The translations under genes were made by a program, and so were the position numbers. Source: Prauserella endophytica (lineage in GTDB: Bacteria > Actinomycetota > Actinomycetes > Mycobacteriales > Pseudonocardiaceae). Taken from it: a stretch of DNA of 64,000 bases. Numbering within the stretch: position 1 is the stretch's first letter; every line of letters begins with the position of its first letter. The DNA lies in the NCBI RefSeq assembly GCF_005146945.1, contig NZ_SWMS01000002.1:1-64000 (forward strand), given 5' to 3'. Below the pieces are notes generated by a model. That model searched no databases and was not told the DNA's origin. It saw only the letters and a list, made by a program, of their open reading frames with translations. Shown here one piece after another: positions 8,801 to 16,280 of the stretch.

Positions 8801-9409
8801 GACCGTGCCCTCGCCCGCCGCTATGCCGACGAGGTGGACCGGGTGCTGAAGCAGGCGACGCGGGTGGCCGGACCACAGGCCGGAGAGCGGATCGGCCTGG
8901 CCTACGCGCGGGGCCTGCACAAGTTGCTGGCGTACAAGGACGAGTACGAGGTCGCCCGGCTGCATCTCGACGGCGTGGAGAAAGCGCGCCGCGATGCCGA
9001 GTTCGGTCCCGACGCCAAGGTCTCGGTGCTCCTGCACCCGCCGGTTCTGCGCGCACTCGGCGTCAACCGCAAGATCCGTCTCACCCGCACGTCCGGCCCC
9101 GCGTTCCGCGCGCTGCGCGCTGGTCGCAGGCTTCGCGGCACGCGGCTGGACCCGTTCGGCTACGCCCGTGTCCGCCGGGTGGAGCGCCGCCTGATCGAGG
9201 AGTACCGGCAGCTGATGGGCCAGGCACTGTCCTATCTCGACGAACACAACATCGACCTCGTCGTCGAACTCGCGGAGCTGCCCGATGTCGTCCGCGGCTA
9301 CGAGGAGATCAAGCTGCGCAACGTCGCCGTGTTCCGTGAACGCGCGGCGGCCCTGCTGAGCCGGATCGCGGCCGGCACACCCGCCGGAACCGAACGGGAA
9401 CAGCCCTGA
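5897..9409 (+). CDS. Indolepyruvate ferredoxin oxidoreductase family protein (fused subunits)
   Basis: 1170 residues, the length of the bacterial fused form carrying the alpha, beta and gamma units in one chain. It oxidatively decarboxylates aryl- or branched-chain 2-oxo acids to acyl-CoA using thiamine diphosphate and ferredoxin. Visible: the N-terminal GYQGSPLGGVDLEM pyrimidine-domain segment, CSGCPHNTST and VGVGIGCHTM of the TPP region, a ferredoxin-like cysteine cluster (CEGCGDCGDVSTC, then CNSDFSCLKGDC) and the C-terminal gamma-like domain beginning IRMPGIGGTGVVTVSQ. GTG at 5897 has GGAG seven bases upstream; an in-frame GTG at 5879 is an alternative. It is followed 20 bases later by a branched-chain amino acid dehydrogenase that could supply its 2-oxo acid. 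Confidence 0.92.
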   Translation: MSTARTDVSLDDKYVADDGRVLLSGVQALIRLTLEQRRLDEARGLNTRVFVSGYQGSPLGGVDLEMGRAKRFLEPAGVVFRPGVNEELAATAVAGTQLLGQLPGRRHDGVTGFWYGKNPGLDRAADAIRHGNVAGTAAFGGAVAWIGDDPASKSSTVPSSCEPMAQSLSMPLLAPGTVPEIIELGLHAVAMSRATGLWSGLKIVADVADASATISVDALRHGIPHPPQADRGAPPTLVGPASLDAEHDMLTRRLDLARAYARETGLNQVTFSARRARLGILASGTGYAVVQRALDDLGLGEAELEALGVRLIRLAMPFPVDAGALAELTSGLEEVLVVEDKTPFLEGHLKDALYRRPDAPRVVGRRDERDRPLLSARGTLGAEDVARALSTRITTVAGPDGLPPSAQSRLAAMRRRRARIALPTVSTARTPYFCSGCPHNTSTRTDDDTLVGVGIGCHTMIALDQSGRGHQIGLTQMGGEGAQWIGLAPFTDDRHFVQNLGDGTFHHSGSLAIRAAVAAGVTITYKLLYNDAVAMTGGQRAEGRLAVPELTRLLAAEGVRRVVVTTDDPARYRGVRLDPIATVRHRDEFAAAERELADVDGVTVLIHDDRCAAEERRLRKRGQLPTPAEKVVINERVCEGCGDCGDVSTCLSVQPVETEFGRKTRIHQASCNSDFSCLKGDCPSFLLVEPRSPVSRAVPELPIRLVEPEQRFGGEGVLIRMPGIGGTGVVTVSQILQMAAHLDGQFAAGLDQTGLAQKGGPVVSDVRIAKEPIRGSVRAARGTVDVLLGLDLLGVADESNLATACPDRTIAVVSTSLVPTAAMVTNRVALPGSPDDAVQRIAEATRHERNLYLDAQRLAELLFGDHMPTNMLLIGAAYQHGCIPIAAEAIEQAIRLNGAGVEKTLAAFRWGRAAVLDAEAVAAVLTPSARATVEVDAASKAIVEHTTAARGELADALASRVADLTGYQDRALARRYADEVDRVLKQATRVAGPQAGERIGLAYARGLHKLLAYKDEYEVARLHLDGVEKARRDAEFGPDAKVSVLLHPPVLRALGVNRKIRLTRTSGPAFRALRAGRRLRGTRLDPFGYARVRRVERRLIEEYRQLMGQALSYLDEHNIDLVVELAELPDVVRGYEEIKLRNVAVFRERAAALLSRIAAGTPAGTEREQP

Positions 9410-9429
9410 GAGCACCCACGGAGACCTTC

Positions 9430-10494
9430 ATGACAGCCACGACATCCCACGAAGGCATGTCGATCACGTCGATCGAGTCCGCCAGCCACGAGGAGATCCG
9501 CTACTGCCACGACCAGCGGACGGGGCTGCGCGCCATCGTCGCCATCCACGACACCACGCTCGGCCCGGCACTGGGCGGGACCCGGTTCCGGTCCTATCCC
9601 GACGTAGAGAGCGCACTGGAGGACGCTCGCAGGCTCAGCGAGGGGATGACGTACAAGGCGGCGGTGGCAGGCCTCGACCTTGGCGGCGGCAAGGCGGTCA
9701 TCATCGGCGATCCAGCGACCGTCAAGACCCCTCGGCTGCTCGAGGCCTACGGCCGGTTCGTCGACTCCCTCGGCGGCCGCTACATCACGGCGTGTGATGT
9801 CGGGACGACGTCGCAGGACATGGACGTGATCAGCGGGACCACCCGGCATGTCGTCGCCCGCACCGAGACGGCGGGCGGGCTGGGGGACAGCGGATACTCC
9901 ACCGCGTACGGCGTTTTCGCGAGCCTGCGCGCGGCCGTCGCGTACTCGACGGGACAAGACGATCTCGGCGGCGTCCGCGTCGGTGTCGAGGGAGCGGGCA
10001 AGGTCGGTTCACACCTGATCGGCCTCCTGCTCGACGACGGTGCCTCCGTGCTGTTCAGCGAACCGAACGGCGAGGTACGGACGCGGCTGCTCGAGAGGCA
10101 CCCCGGGATCACGCACACCGAGTCCGTGCTCGACGCGGACGTCGACGTGTACGCGCCGTGCGCGCTCGGAGCCACGCTGTCGCCCAGCTCTGCCGAGGCC
10201 ATCACCGCACGGATCGTCTGCGGCGCCGCGAACAACCAGCTCGCCGACCCCGGCGTCGAGTTCCGGTTGGCCGCTCGCGGCATCGTCTGGGTTCCCGACT
10301 ACGTGGCGAATGCCGGAGGCCTTGTCCAGGTTGCCGTCGAGCGCGCAGGCGGCACGCTCGGCCAGGCCCGGACGCGTATCGGGAAGCTGACCGGGTTCGT
10401 GGACGAGATCCTCCGGACGGCGGCCGCGGACGCCGTCACCCCCGGCCAGGCCGCGCTCCGGATCGCCGAGCGGCGCTTGCGCAAGGCGGCGTAG
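9430..10494 (+). CDS. vdh: Leu/Val/Phe dehydrogenase (Glu/Leu/Phe/Val dehydrogenase family)
   Basis: 354 residues, typical of the octameric amino acid dehydrogenases that deaminate valine or leucine to the 2-oxo acid with NAD. The substrate domain has GPALGGTRFRSY and the catalytic-lysine region MTYKAAVAGLDLGGGKAVI; the nucleotide domain has GVEGAGKVGSHL and CGAANNQLADP. It directly follows the indolepyruvate-type ferredoxin oxidoreductase and shares the Lrp regulator upstream. The pair would convert an amino acid to an acyl-CoA. Valine versus leucine versus phenylalanine preference cannot be settled from the sequence; the symbol reflects resemblance to actinomycete valine dehydrogenases. Confidence 0.88.
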   Translation: MTATTSHEGMSITSIESASHEEIRYCHDQRTGLRAIVAIHDTTLGPALGGTRFRSYPDVESALEDARRLSEGMTYKAAVAGLDLGGGKAVIIGDPATVKTPRLLEAYGRFVDSLGGRYITACDVGTTSQDMDVISGTTRHVVARTETAGGLGDSGYSTAYGVFASLRAAVAYSTGQDDLGGVRVGVEGAGKVGSHLIGLLLDDGASVLFSEPNGEVRTRLLERHPGITHTESVLDADVDVYAPCALGATLSPSSAEAITARIVCGAANNQLADPGVEFRLAARGIVWVPDYVANAGGLVQVAVERAGGTLGQARTRIGKLTGFVDEILRTAAADAVTPGQAALRIAERRLRKAA

Positions 10495-10806
10495 CGGCCC
10501 GCGACCTCAGCGCCGCGCTCGCCCTGTTCGGCACCGACGTCGGCTCGGTGCCACGACGGCGGCCGTCGATCCATCGAACTCCCCATTCTCGCCGGCGCCT
10601 CCCCACGCGGTCGTCCCGGCGTCGCTGCGTGCCGGACGGCGCCGACCGGTGTTCTGCGCCGCATCTGCCACGCGTGCACCGTGCACAGTGGTCTGTTCGC
10701 GGGTTCGTCGTCGTGGCCGAAGCGAAGGAACGGGGCTGGTTCCTAACGTTGGGGCAGGCCCGACGAGAGGACCCGGCAGGCCGCCCACACGACAGGAGTC
10801 TTTCTC
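10495..10806. other. Intergenic region
   Basis: About 310 bases without a convincing gene between the valine dehydrogenase and the next operon. It should contain the promoter of the 10807 operon. A tandem TGCAC element (GTGCACCGTGCAC) lies near 10673-10687 and is the only symmetric sequence noticed. An AGGAG precedes the start at 10807. Confidence 0.4.
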
Positions 10807-11814
10807 ATGACCTACCCCCTCCGCAGCCGGCTGGGAGTGTTGCTAGGCAGCACCACCCCGCCAGAACAGATCGGCAAGCTCGCCGCGGACGCGGAGTCCG
10901 CCGGGTACGGCGAGTTGTGGCTCCCGGAGGACTACTTCTTCCTTGGCGGGGTCGCCGGCGCCGCGATCGCTCTCGGCGCCACGACGCGGATTCCGGTGGG
11001 TATCGGAGTCGTCTCCTCGGTGGTCCGGCATCCGGCCCTGCTCGCCATGGAGATCGGGACGCTTGCGCGCGCCTACCCCGGCAGGCTGATCCCCGGCATC
11101 GGACACGGTGTTCCCGGGTGGACGGCGCAGATGGGGCTGACCCAGAAGTCCCCGATGAGCGCCCTGCGCGAAACGCTGACCGGTGTCAGAGCGTTGCTCA
11201 AGGGGGAGACGGTGGACGAAACCGGGCGGTTCGCCACCTTCCGGCAGGTCGCGCTCACGCACCCGGTCCCCGAGCCCGTGCCGCTGTTCACGGGCGTGCT
11301 CGGGGACAAGGGCCTGGAGCTGACCGGACGCCTCGCGGACGGACTGCTGGTCAGCGCGCTCGCGCCGGTGGAGTACGTGCGTGCCGCGCGGCAGAAACTG
11401 GACGCCGCCGCCGCTGCCGCCGGGCGCACCGAACGCATCACGATCAGCGTGCTGGCCGCCGCCAACGTCACGAGGGACCCGAGCCAGGTGGCCGCCGCGA
11501 GGGACGCGCTCAGGCCGGTGCTGGCCTTCTATCTCGCCGCGACCGGCCCCACGCCGTTGTTCGGCGCCGTCGGCGCCAACGAGCAGCTCGCGGACATGCT
11601 CTCCCGCGGCGGCCCAGAGGTCGTCGCCGCTGAGATGCCGGACGAGTGGCTCGACATCTTCGGCGTCGTCGGTGACCAGGAGGCGGCGCGGTCCCGCCTC
11701 AAGGAGTACCTCGACGCCGGTGCGGACAACGTCTCCATCGCCACCGTGGTCGCCGAGGGAGCGGACGAGACCCTCGCCGCCGTCGGCGAGCTGACCAGTG
11801 AGTTCATCTACTGA
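10807..11814 (+). CDS. Luciferase-like (LLM) flavin/F420-dependent oxidoreductase
   Basis: 335-residue TIM-barrel protein of the bacterial luciferase superfamily. LGVLLGSTTPPEQIGKLAAD is the N-terminal strand/helix, followed by ELWLPEDYFF, TRIPVGIGVVSSVVRHPALL and LIPGIGHGV, as in F420- or FMN-dependent members. The reaction is not identifiable; the nearby fbiC, fbiD and fgd genes make F420 a reasonable cofactor guess. It begins a run of closely spaced genes ending with a PucR regulator, the next only 11 bp away, suggesting a redox step in that operon's pathway. Start ATG has AGGAG upstream. Confidence 0.85.
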   Translation: MTYPLRSRLGVLLGSTTPPEQIGKLAADAESAGYGELWLPEDYFFLGGVAGAAIALGATTRIPVGIGVVSSVVRHPALLAMEIGTLARAYPGRLIPGIGHGVPGWTAQMGLTQKSPMSALRETLTGVRALLKGETVDETGRFATFRQVALTHPVPEPVPLFTGVLGDKGLELTGRLADGLLVSALAPVEYVRAARQKLDAAAAAAGRTERITISVLAAANVTRDPSQVAAARDALRPVLAFYLAATGPTPLFGAVGANEQLADMLSRGGPEVVAAEMPDEWLDIFGVVGDQEAARSRLKEYLDAGADNVSIATVVAEGADETLAAVGELTSEFIY

Positions 11815-11825
11815 AAGGGCACGAC

Positions 11826-12275
11826 ATGAGCACTGACCTCGAACAGATCCTTGCCGTTCACCGGGGCTGGTACGAGTCGAACGTCGGGCTGGTCGCCGAC
11901 GCGATGTTGCCGTACTTCCCGTCCGGGGACGGCTACCACCAGTTCAACACCAACGGCCACACCTACCACGGTGTGATGGACAAGCACCGGCTGTGGGTGA
12001 ACGCGCAGAAGCTGGGCGTGAACATCACCGCGATCAAGGACGTCGCCGACCCCGACGTGCAGATCTTCGGCGACGTGGCGCTGCTGACGGCCGAGGGTGT
12101 GGCGGAGATGGTGCTGCCGACCCCCGATGGCGGGCTGTCGGAGCCGGCCCAGACGCCGTTCCGGGCGACCGAGTTCTACCGGCGCGACGACGGCAACGGG
12201 AAGCCGGAGTGGCGGATCTGGCACATGCACGCCAGCGTCGCCGACAAGGTGATGCCGAAGTACGGGACCGAATGA
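11826..12275 (+). CDS. NTF2/SnoaL-like protein
   Basis: 149 residues, consistent with a single cone-shaped alpha+beta barrel of the NTF2-like/SnoaL class (ILAVHRGWYESNVGLVADAM at the N-terminus, WRIWHMHASVADKV at the C-terminus). Members are small enzymes (isomerases, cyclases, dehydratases, hydrolases) or binding proteins. No catalytic assignment can be made. It overlaps the following alpha/beta-hydrolase gene by four bases (ATGA), so the two are translationally coupled. Confidence 0.75.
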   Translation: MSTDLEQILAVHRGWYESNVGLVADAMLPYFPSGDGYHQFNTNGHTYHGVMDKHRLWVNAQKLGVNITAIKDVADPDVQIFGDVALLTAEGVAEMVLPTPDGGLSEPAQTPFRATEFYRRDDGNGKPEWRIWHMHASVADKVMPKYGTE

Positions 12276-13093
12276 CGATGGCGCTGGAAAGCCTCAGCGT
12301 CGACGGGCAGGCGGGCCGGCTCTCGGTGTTGCGCACCACCGACGCCCGGCACGGCGATCCGCTCGTCCTCATCCATCCCATCAACTCCGCCGCAGTGGTC
12401 TGGACCGATGTCGCCGCTCGCATCGATCGGCCCGTCGTGGCCCTCGACCTTCGCGGGCACGGCGGCTCGGTGGCGGAGGGACCGTTCACCGTCGAGGAGG
12501 GGTACGTGCCGGACGTACTCGCGGTGCTCGAAGGCCTCGGGCTGGACCGGGTGCATCTGGGCGGCGGTTCGCTCGGCGGCACGATCTCCGTGGCGCTGGC
12601 CGCGCTGTACCCGCAGCGGGTGCTCAGCGTGACGACGTTCGGCTCGACGCTCGGCACCGGGGTGCCCGCCGAGCAGATCGACGCGATGGTCGCCGAGCTG
12701 CGGGCCAAGGGAACCGCCGGCTACTTCGCCGACCTCGTCCCGCAGGTCGTGGGCTCCGCTCACCGGGGGTCCGCTCGGGTGCGGGAGGTGATGGAGGAGG
12801 CGGTCGGAACTCGTTCGGAAGCGGTGGTCGCCGAGATCCTCCATGGAGCCTTCGGGGCCGACATCCGGCATCTCGCCGGCAAGGTCGCCGCCACCGGTAT
12901 CCCCGTGGTCGCGGTGGCGGGCACCGAGGACGTCACCTGTCCACCGGAGATGTCGCGAGAGCTGGCCGAGACCACCGGCGGCACCGTGACGACGCTGGTG
13001 GGGGTCGGTCATCTGCCGATGTTGGAGGAGCCAGCCCGCGTGGTGGAGATCCTGCGAGGAAACATCGCGGCGGTCGCGGGAGCGGCCTCGTGA
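12272..13093 (+). CDS. Alpha/beta hydrolase
   Basis: 273 residues. The nucleophile elbow is GGGSLGG (Ser in the GxSxG context), the oxyanion HP-type segment is LVLIHPINSA, the acid is likely Asp in AGTEDVTCPP and the base His in GVGHLPMLEEP. This is the layout of small esterases, lactonases and C-C hydrolases such as 3-oxoadipate enol-lactonase. The substrate is unknown. The start overlaps the previous stop and the stop overlaps the GTG start of the DUF1028 gene, so it sits inside a translationally coupled series. Confidence 0.85.
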   Translation: MTMALESLSVDGQAGRLSVLRTTDARHGDPLVLIHPINSAAVVWTDVAARIDRPVVALDLRGHGGSVAEGPFTVEEGYVPDVLAVLEGLGLDRVHLGGGSLGGTISVALAALYPQRVLSVTTFGSTLGTGVPAEQIDAMVAELRAKGTAGYFADLVPQVVGSAHRGSARVREVMEEAVGTRSEAVVAEILHGAFGADIRHLAGKVAATGIPVVAVAGTEDVTCPPEMSRELAETTGGTVTTLVGVGHLPMLEEPARVVEILRGNIAAVAGAAS

Positions 13094-14028
13094 CCTACTC
13101 GATCGTCGCTCGGGACCCCGCCACCGGGGCGCTCGGCGTCGGCACGCAGACCCACTTCTTCGGTGTCGGCGCATTGCTGCCCTGGGCGGAGGCGGGTGTC
13201 GGCGCGGTCGCCACCCAGGCCTTCGTGAACGTGGGTCACGGGCCGCATGGGCTGGAGCTGTTGCGGGCGGGGGCTTCCGCTCCCACCACTGTGGACGTTC
13301 TGGTGGAGGGAGACCCGGACTCGGCCTATCGCCAGCTCGGTGTGGTCGACGCGCGGGGCCGGGTCGGCGTCCACACGGGCGCTTCCTGTGCGCCGCATGT
13401 CGGCAGCGCCCAGGGCGAGCAGGTGACCGTGCAGGGCAACATGCTCGCCGGCCCGGAGGTGTGCCGTGCCGCGCTGGCGGCGTTCGAGTCCGCGGAGGGT
13501 GACCTCGCCGACCGGATACTGGCCGGGCTGCACGCCGCGGAGGCCCGGGGAGGTGACGTGCGCGGTTCGCAGTCGGCAGCGTTGCTGGTGGTGTCGGGCA
13601 GGCGCAGCCCGACGCCGTGGAACGAGGTGCTCGTGGATCTGCGGGTCGACGACCACGCGGACCCGCTCGCCGAGCTGTCCCGGCTGCTGCCCCGTGCGCG
13701 CGCGTTCGGCGCCGTCGGCGGGGTGATGTTCGCGCGGGGCCTGGCACTCGGCCCCTTCGAGGGGGTCGGACCGGACGAGCTGGAGGACCGGCTGCGCGAG
13801 CTCGCGAACGCGGCCGAGGTCATCGGACCGGAGAACCGCGAAGCCGACTTCTGGCGCGCGGTGCTGCTGGCCCGCGCCGGGCGGTTCGAGGAGGCTGCCG
13901 CCCTTTTCGCCGAGGTCGTCGCGTTCCGGCCCGCGCTGCTGCGCTTCGCCGAGGGGCTCGCGCCGCTGGGCTTCCTCGACGACAAGGCGCTGGCGGGGCT
14001 CACCTCCGGTGCAGGGGATCGGGCATGA
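13090..14028 (+). CDS. DUF1028 domain-containing protein
   Basis: 312 residues. The N-terminus, TYSIVARDPATGALGVGTQT and VGAVATQAFVN, is typical of DUF1028, predicted to be an Ntn-hydrolase-like amidohydrolase. The C-terminal ~90 residues (EDRLRELANAAEVIGPENRE onward) are an alpha-helical, tetratricopeptide-like extension sometimes seen in the family. Family members commonly neighbour peptidases or amide-degrading genes, as here, where an M20 peptidase follows with overlapping codons. An amide or peptide-bond hydrolysing role is inferred only. Confidence 0.82.
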   Translation: MTYSIVARDPATGALGVGTQTHFFGVGALLPWAEAGVGAVATQAFVNVGHGPHGLELLRAGASAPTTVDVLVEGDPDSAYRQLGVVDARGRVGVHTGASCAPHVGSAQGEQVTVQGNMLAGPEVCRAALAAFESAEGDLADRILAGLHAAEARGGDVRGSQSAALLVVSGRRSPTPWNEVLVDLRVDDHADPLAELSRLLPRARAFGAVGGVMFARGLALGPFEGVGPDELEDRLRELANAAEVIGPENREADFWRAVLLARAGRFEEAAALFAEVVAFRPALLRFAEGLAPLGFLDDKALAGLTSGAGDRA

Positions 14029-15182
14029 GCGCCTCGGCGGCCGCGGCAGCCGCGGGGGCCGTCGACGGCGCCCGGGTGACCGAGCTGGCGGCCGAGCTCA
14101 TCCGGTGCGACACCCGCAATCCGCCGGGGGACGAACGGCCGGTCGTCGAGCCGCTGCGGGCGGTGCTGCGGGAGCTGGGCGCCGAGGTCGAGCTCGTGGA
14201 ACCGGCGCCGGGCAGGCCGTCTGTGCTGGCCCGCATCGGTTCCGGCGATAGCCCCACTCTGCTGATCAACGGGCATGTCGACGTGGTTCCCGTGGTCGAG
14301 ACGGAATGGTCGGTGCCGCCGTTCGCCGGGCAGGTGCGCGATGGGCTGCTCTACGGCAGGGGAGCCTGCGACATGAAAGGGGGGATCGCCGCGGCGTTGG
14401 AGGGCGTGCGGGCCTGTCGTGACGCCGGGGTGGTTCCCCCGTCGAGCCTCGTGTTCCACCTCGTCGCCGACGAGGAGACCGGCAGCCTGGTGGGGACCGA
14501 GGCACTGGTGGCCGCGGGGCTCGTGCGTGCCGATGCCGCCGTGGTTCCCGAGCCCAGCGAGCTGCGGGTGTGTGTGGCCGAGCGGGGCTCGCTGCTCGTG
14601 GAGATCGTCGTGCGCGGGAGGGCCGCGCACGGCAGTGATCCCGCCGCCGGGCACTCCGCGGTGGCCGACGCGGCGCGGATCGTTTCCGCGTTGCACCTGG
14701 TCGACTTCGGCGCACCGGCGCATCCGCTGCTCGGCTCGCCCACCTGCAACGTCGGGACCGTTCGCGGCGGAACCGCGGCGAACATCGTGGCCTCCGAGTG
14801 CCGGCTGCGGGTGGATCGCAGGGTCCTGCCCGGCCAGACGCGCGAGGAAGCGTTGCGAACCCTGACAGAGGCGATCGACACCGCGGGCGACTTCGACTAC
14901 GACATCGAGGTGCTCGCGTTCGCCGAGGGGTCGGAGCTGGACGCGGGGCACCCGTTCGTGTCCGAGGTGCGGAAGGCGGCAGGTCAGGCCCCGGTCCGCG
15001 GGTTGTACCTGGGGACGGACGCGCGGTTCCTCCGCAACCAGCTCGGCATCCCGGCCGTCGTGTACGGGCCCGGCTCGATGACCGTGGCACACGCCGCCGA
15101 CGAGCACGTCTCGGTCGCCGAGCTGGCCACCGCGGCGCGCACCTTCGCCAGGTTGTACGCGACCTTCCGCGGGGGCGGTTAG
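14025..15182 (+). CDS. M20-family metallopeptidase/deacylase (ArgE/DapE-like)
   Basis: 385 residues. Di-zinc ligand motifs are in order: GHVDVVPVVE (His, Asp), GRGACDMKGG (bridging Asp), ADEETGSLVG (catalytic Glu plus ligand Glu), and a C-terminal His in MTVAHAADEHV. The lid domain carries RAAHGSDPAAGHSAV. Family enzymes cleave N-acyl amino acids, carbamoyl amino acids or dipeptides. Within this operon an N-carbamoyl or N-acyl amino acid is an attractive substrate because hydantoinase-related genes follow, but that is inference. The start ATG overlaps the preceding TGA. Confidence 0.88.
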   Translation: MSASAAAAAAGAVDGARVTELAAELIRCDTRNPPGDERPVVEPLRAVLRELGAEVELVEPAPGRPSVLARIGSGDSPTLLINGHVDVVPVVETEWSVPPFAGQVRDGLLYGRGACDMKGGIAAALEGVRACRDAGVVPPSSLVFHLVADEETGSLVGTEALVAAGLVRADAAVVPEPSELRVCVAERGSLLVEIVVRGRAAHGSDPAAGHSAVADAARIVSALHLVDFGAPAHPLLGSPTCNVGTVRGGTAANIVASECRLRVDRRVLPGQTREEALRTLTEAIDTAGDFDYDIEVLAFAEGSELDAGHPFVSEVRKAAGQAPVRGLYLGTDARFLRNQLGIPAVVYGPGSMTVAHAADEHVSVAELATAARTFARLYATFRGGG

Positions 15183-15191
15183 GGTTCCCGG

Positions 15192-16280
15192 ATGGAGCAG
15201 GTGGCCGAGAGCGCGATCGACGACATCGTGCGCGGGGCCGTGCATTTCGGCAGCGGGGGCGGCGGTGAACCGCACCTGGGCCGGCAGTTGCTGACGGCTG
15301 CCGTCCGCCAGTACGGGCCCGTCCCGCTCGTGCAGGCCGGATCGCTCGCCCCCGACGCTCTCGTGCTGCCCGTGGTGTCCGCGGGCGCGCCGTACGCCCT
15401 GCTGGAGAAGGCGCACGGCGTCCACGAGGCGGAGGCTCTGCGTGCGGCGGTGGAGGCCAGGGCCGGGCGGGAATGCGCCGCGGTACTTCCGGTGCAGCTC
15501 GGCAGCGCCAACGTGGCCGTCCCGCTGGCGGTCGCGGCCCGGCTCGGTCTGCCCTGCCTGGACGCCGACCTGATGCGGCGGACGCTTCCCTCGATCGACA
15601 TGACGCTACTGAGATTGTCGGGGCATCCGGTGCCGCCGATCACCCTCGTCGGCTGTACCGGTGCCCTGGTGGAGTTCAGCAGTGGTGACGGCGCCGTGCT
15701 CGGCGAGCTGCTTCGGGCTGTCATGCCCGGCCTCGGGCTGGTGGCGCTGGCCAGCGCCTACGAGGTGACAGCGGGGGCCTGCGCCCGTCTGGGAGTCGAC
15801 GGATCCATCAGTGACTGCGCCAGGATCGGGGCCGCGCTCGGCGCCGTCTCGCCGGGAAGCGAAGCTGGGTATGCCCCGTTCCTGCGCGCCTGCGGCGGCC
15901 GCATGCTGTGCACGGCAACGGTGGCTGAGCTCGTGCAGCATTCCACCGACGGCTGGCCGCGTGGTGTCGTCTCCCTGAACACGCCTGAAGGCTTCGCACG
16001 GATCGACTTCCAGAACGAGAACCTGATCGTCAGCAGGTCTGGCACGGTGCTGGCGACCGTGCCGGACCTGATCTCCCTGGCGGACGCCGAGACGGGCAGC
16101 CTGTTGCAGACCACCGATCTCGCACTCGGTCAAGAGGTCCATGTCATCGCAGGCCCCGTCGATGACCGCTGGCACACGCCGGAGGGCCTGGACATGGTGG
16201 GACCGCGCGCGTTCGGCTACGCCGTCGATCCGGTTCGGTTCGACGGCACGGGCGACCTGACCGCGGCTGGTCCACGATGA
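15192..16280 (+). CDS. DUF917 (S-methyl-thiohydantoin desulfurase-related) family protein
   Basis: 362 residues. HFGSGGGGEPHLGRQLL is the family's N-terminal glycine-rich signature, LPVQLGSANVAVPLAVAARL and CLDADLMRRTLPSI follow, and the C-terminal half holds FQNENLIVSRSGTVLATVPD. DUF917 proteins usually neighbour hydantoinase/oxoprolinase subunits, as here (the next gene overlaps by four bases). I recall that the family is linked to S-methyl-thiohydantoin desulfurization, but I cannot confirm this member's activity. Confidence 0.82.
   Translation: MEQVAESAIDDIVRGAVHFGSGGGGEPHLGRQLLTAAVRQYGPVPLVQAGSLAPDALVLPVVSAGAPYALLEKAHGVHEAEALRAAVEARAGRECAAVLPVQLGSANVAVPLAVAARLGLPCLDADLMRRTLPSIDMTLLRLSGHPVPPITLVGCTGALVEFSSGDGAVLGELLRAVMPGLGLVALASAYEVTAGACARLGVDGSISDCARIGAALGAVSPGSEAGYAPFLRACGGRMLCTATVAELVQHSTDGWPRGVVSLNTPEGFARIDFQNENLIVSRSGTVLATVPDLISLADAETGSLLQTTDLALGQEVHVIAGPVDDRWHTPEGLDMVGPRAFGYAVDPVRFDGTGDLTAAGPR

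Noticed and set aside
13326-15425. 699-residue minus-strand frame
   Set aside because: Antisense to DUF1028 and M20 genes, both of which have clear motifs; no independent features.
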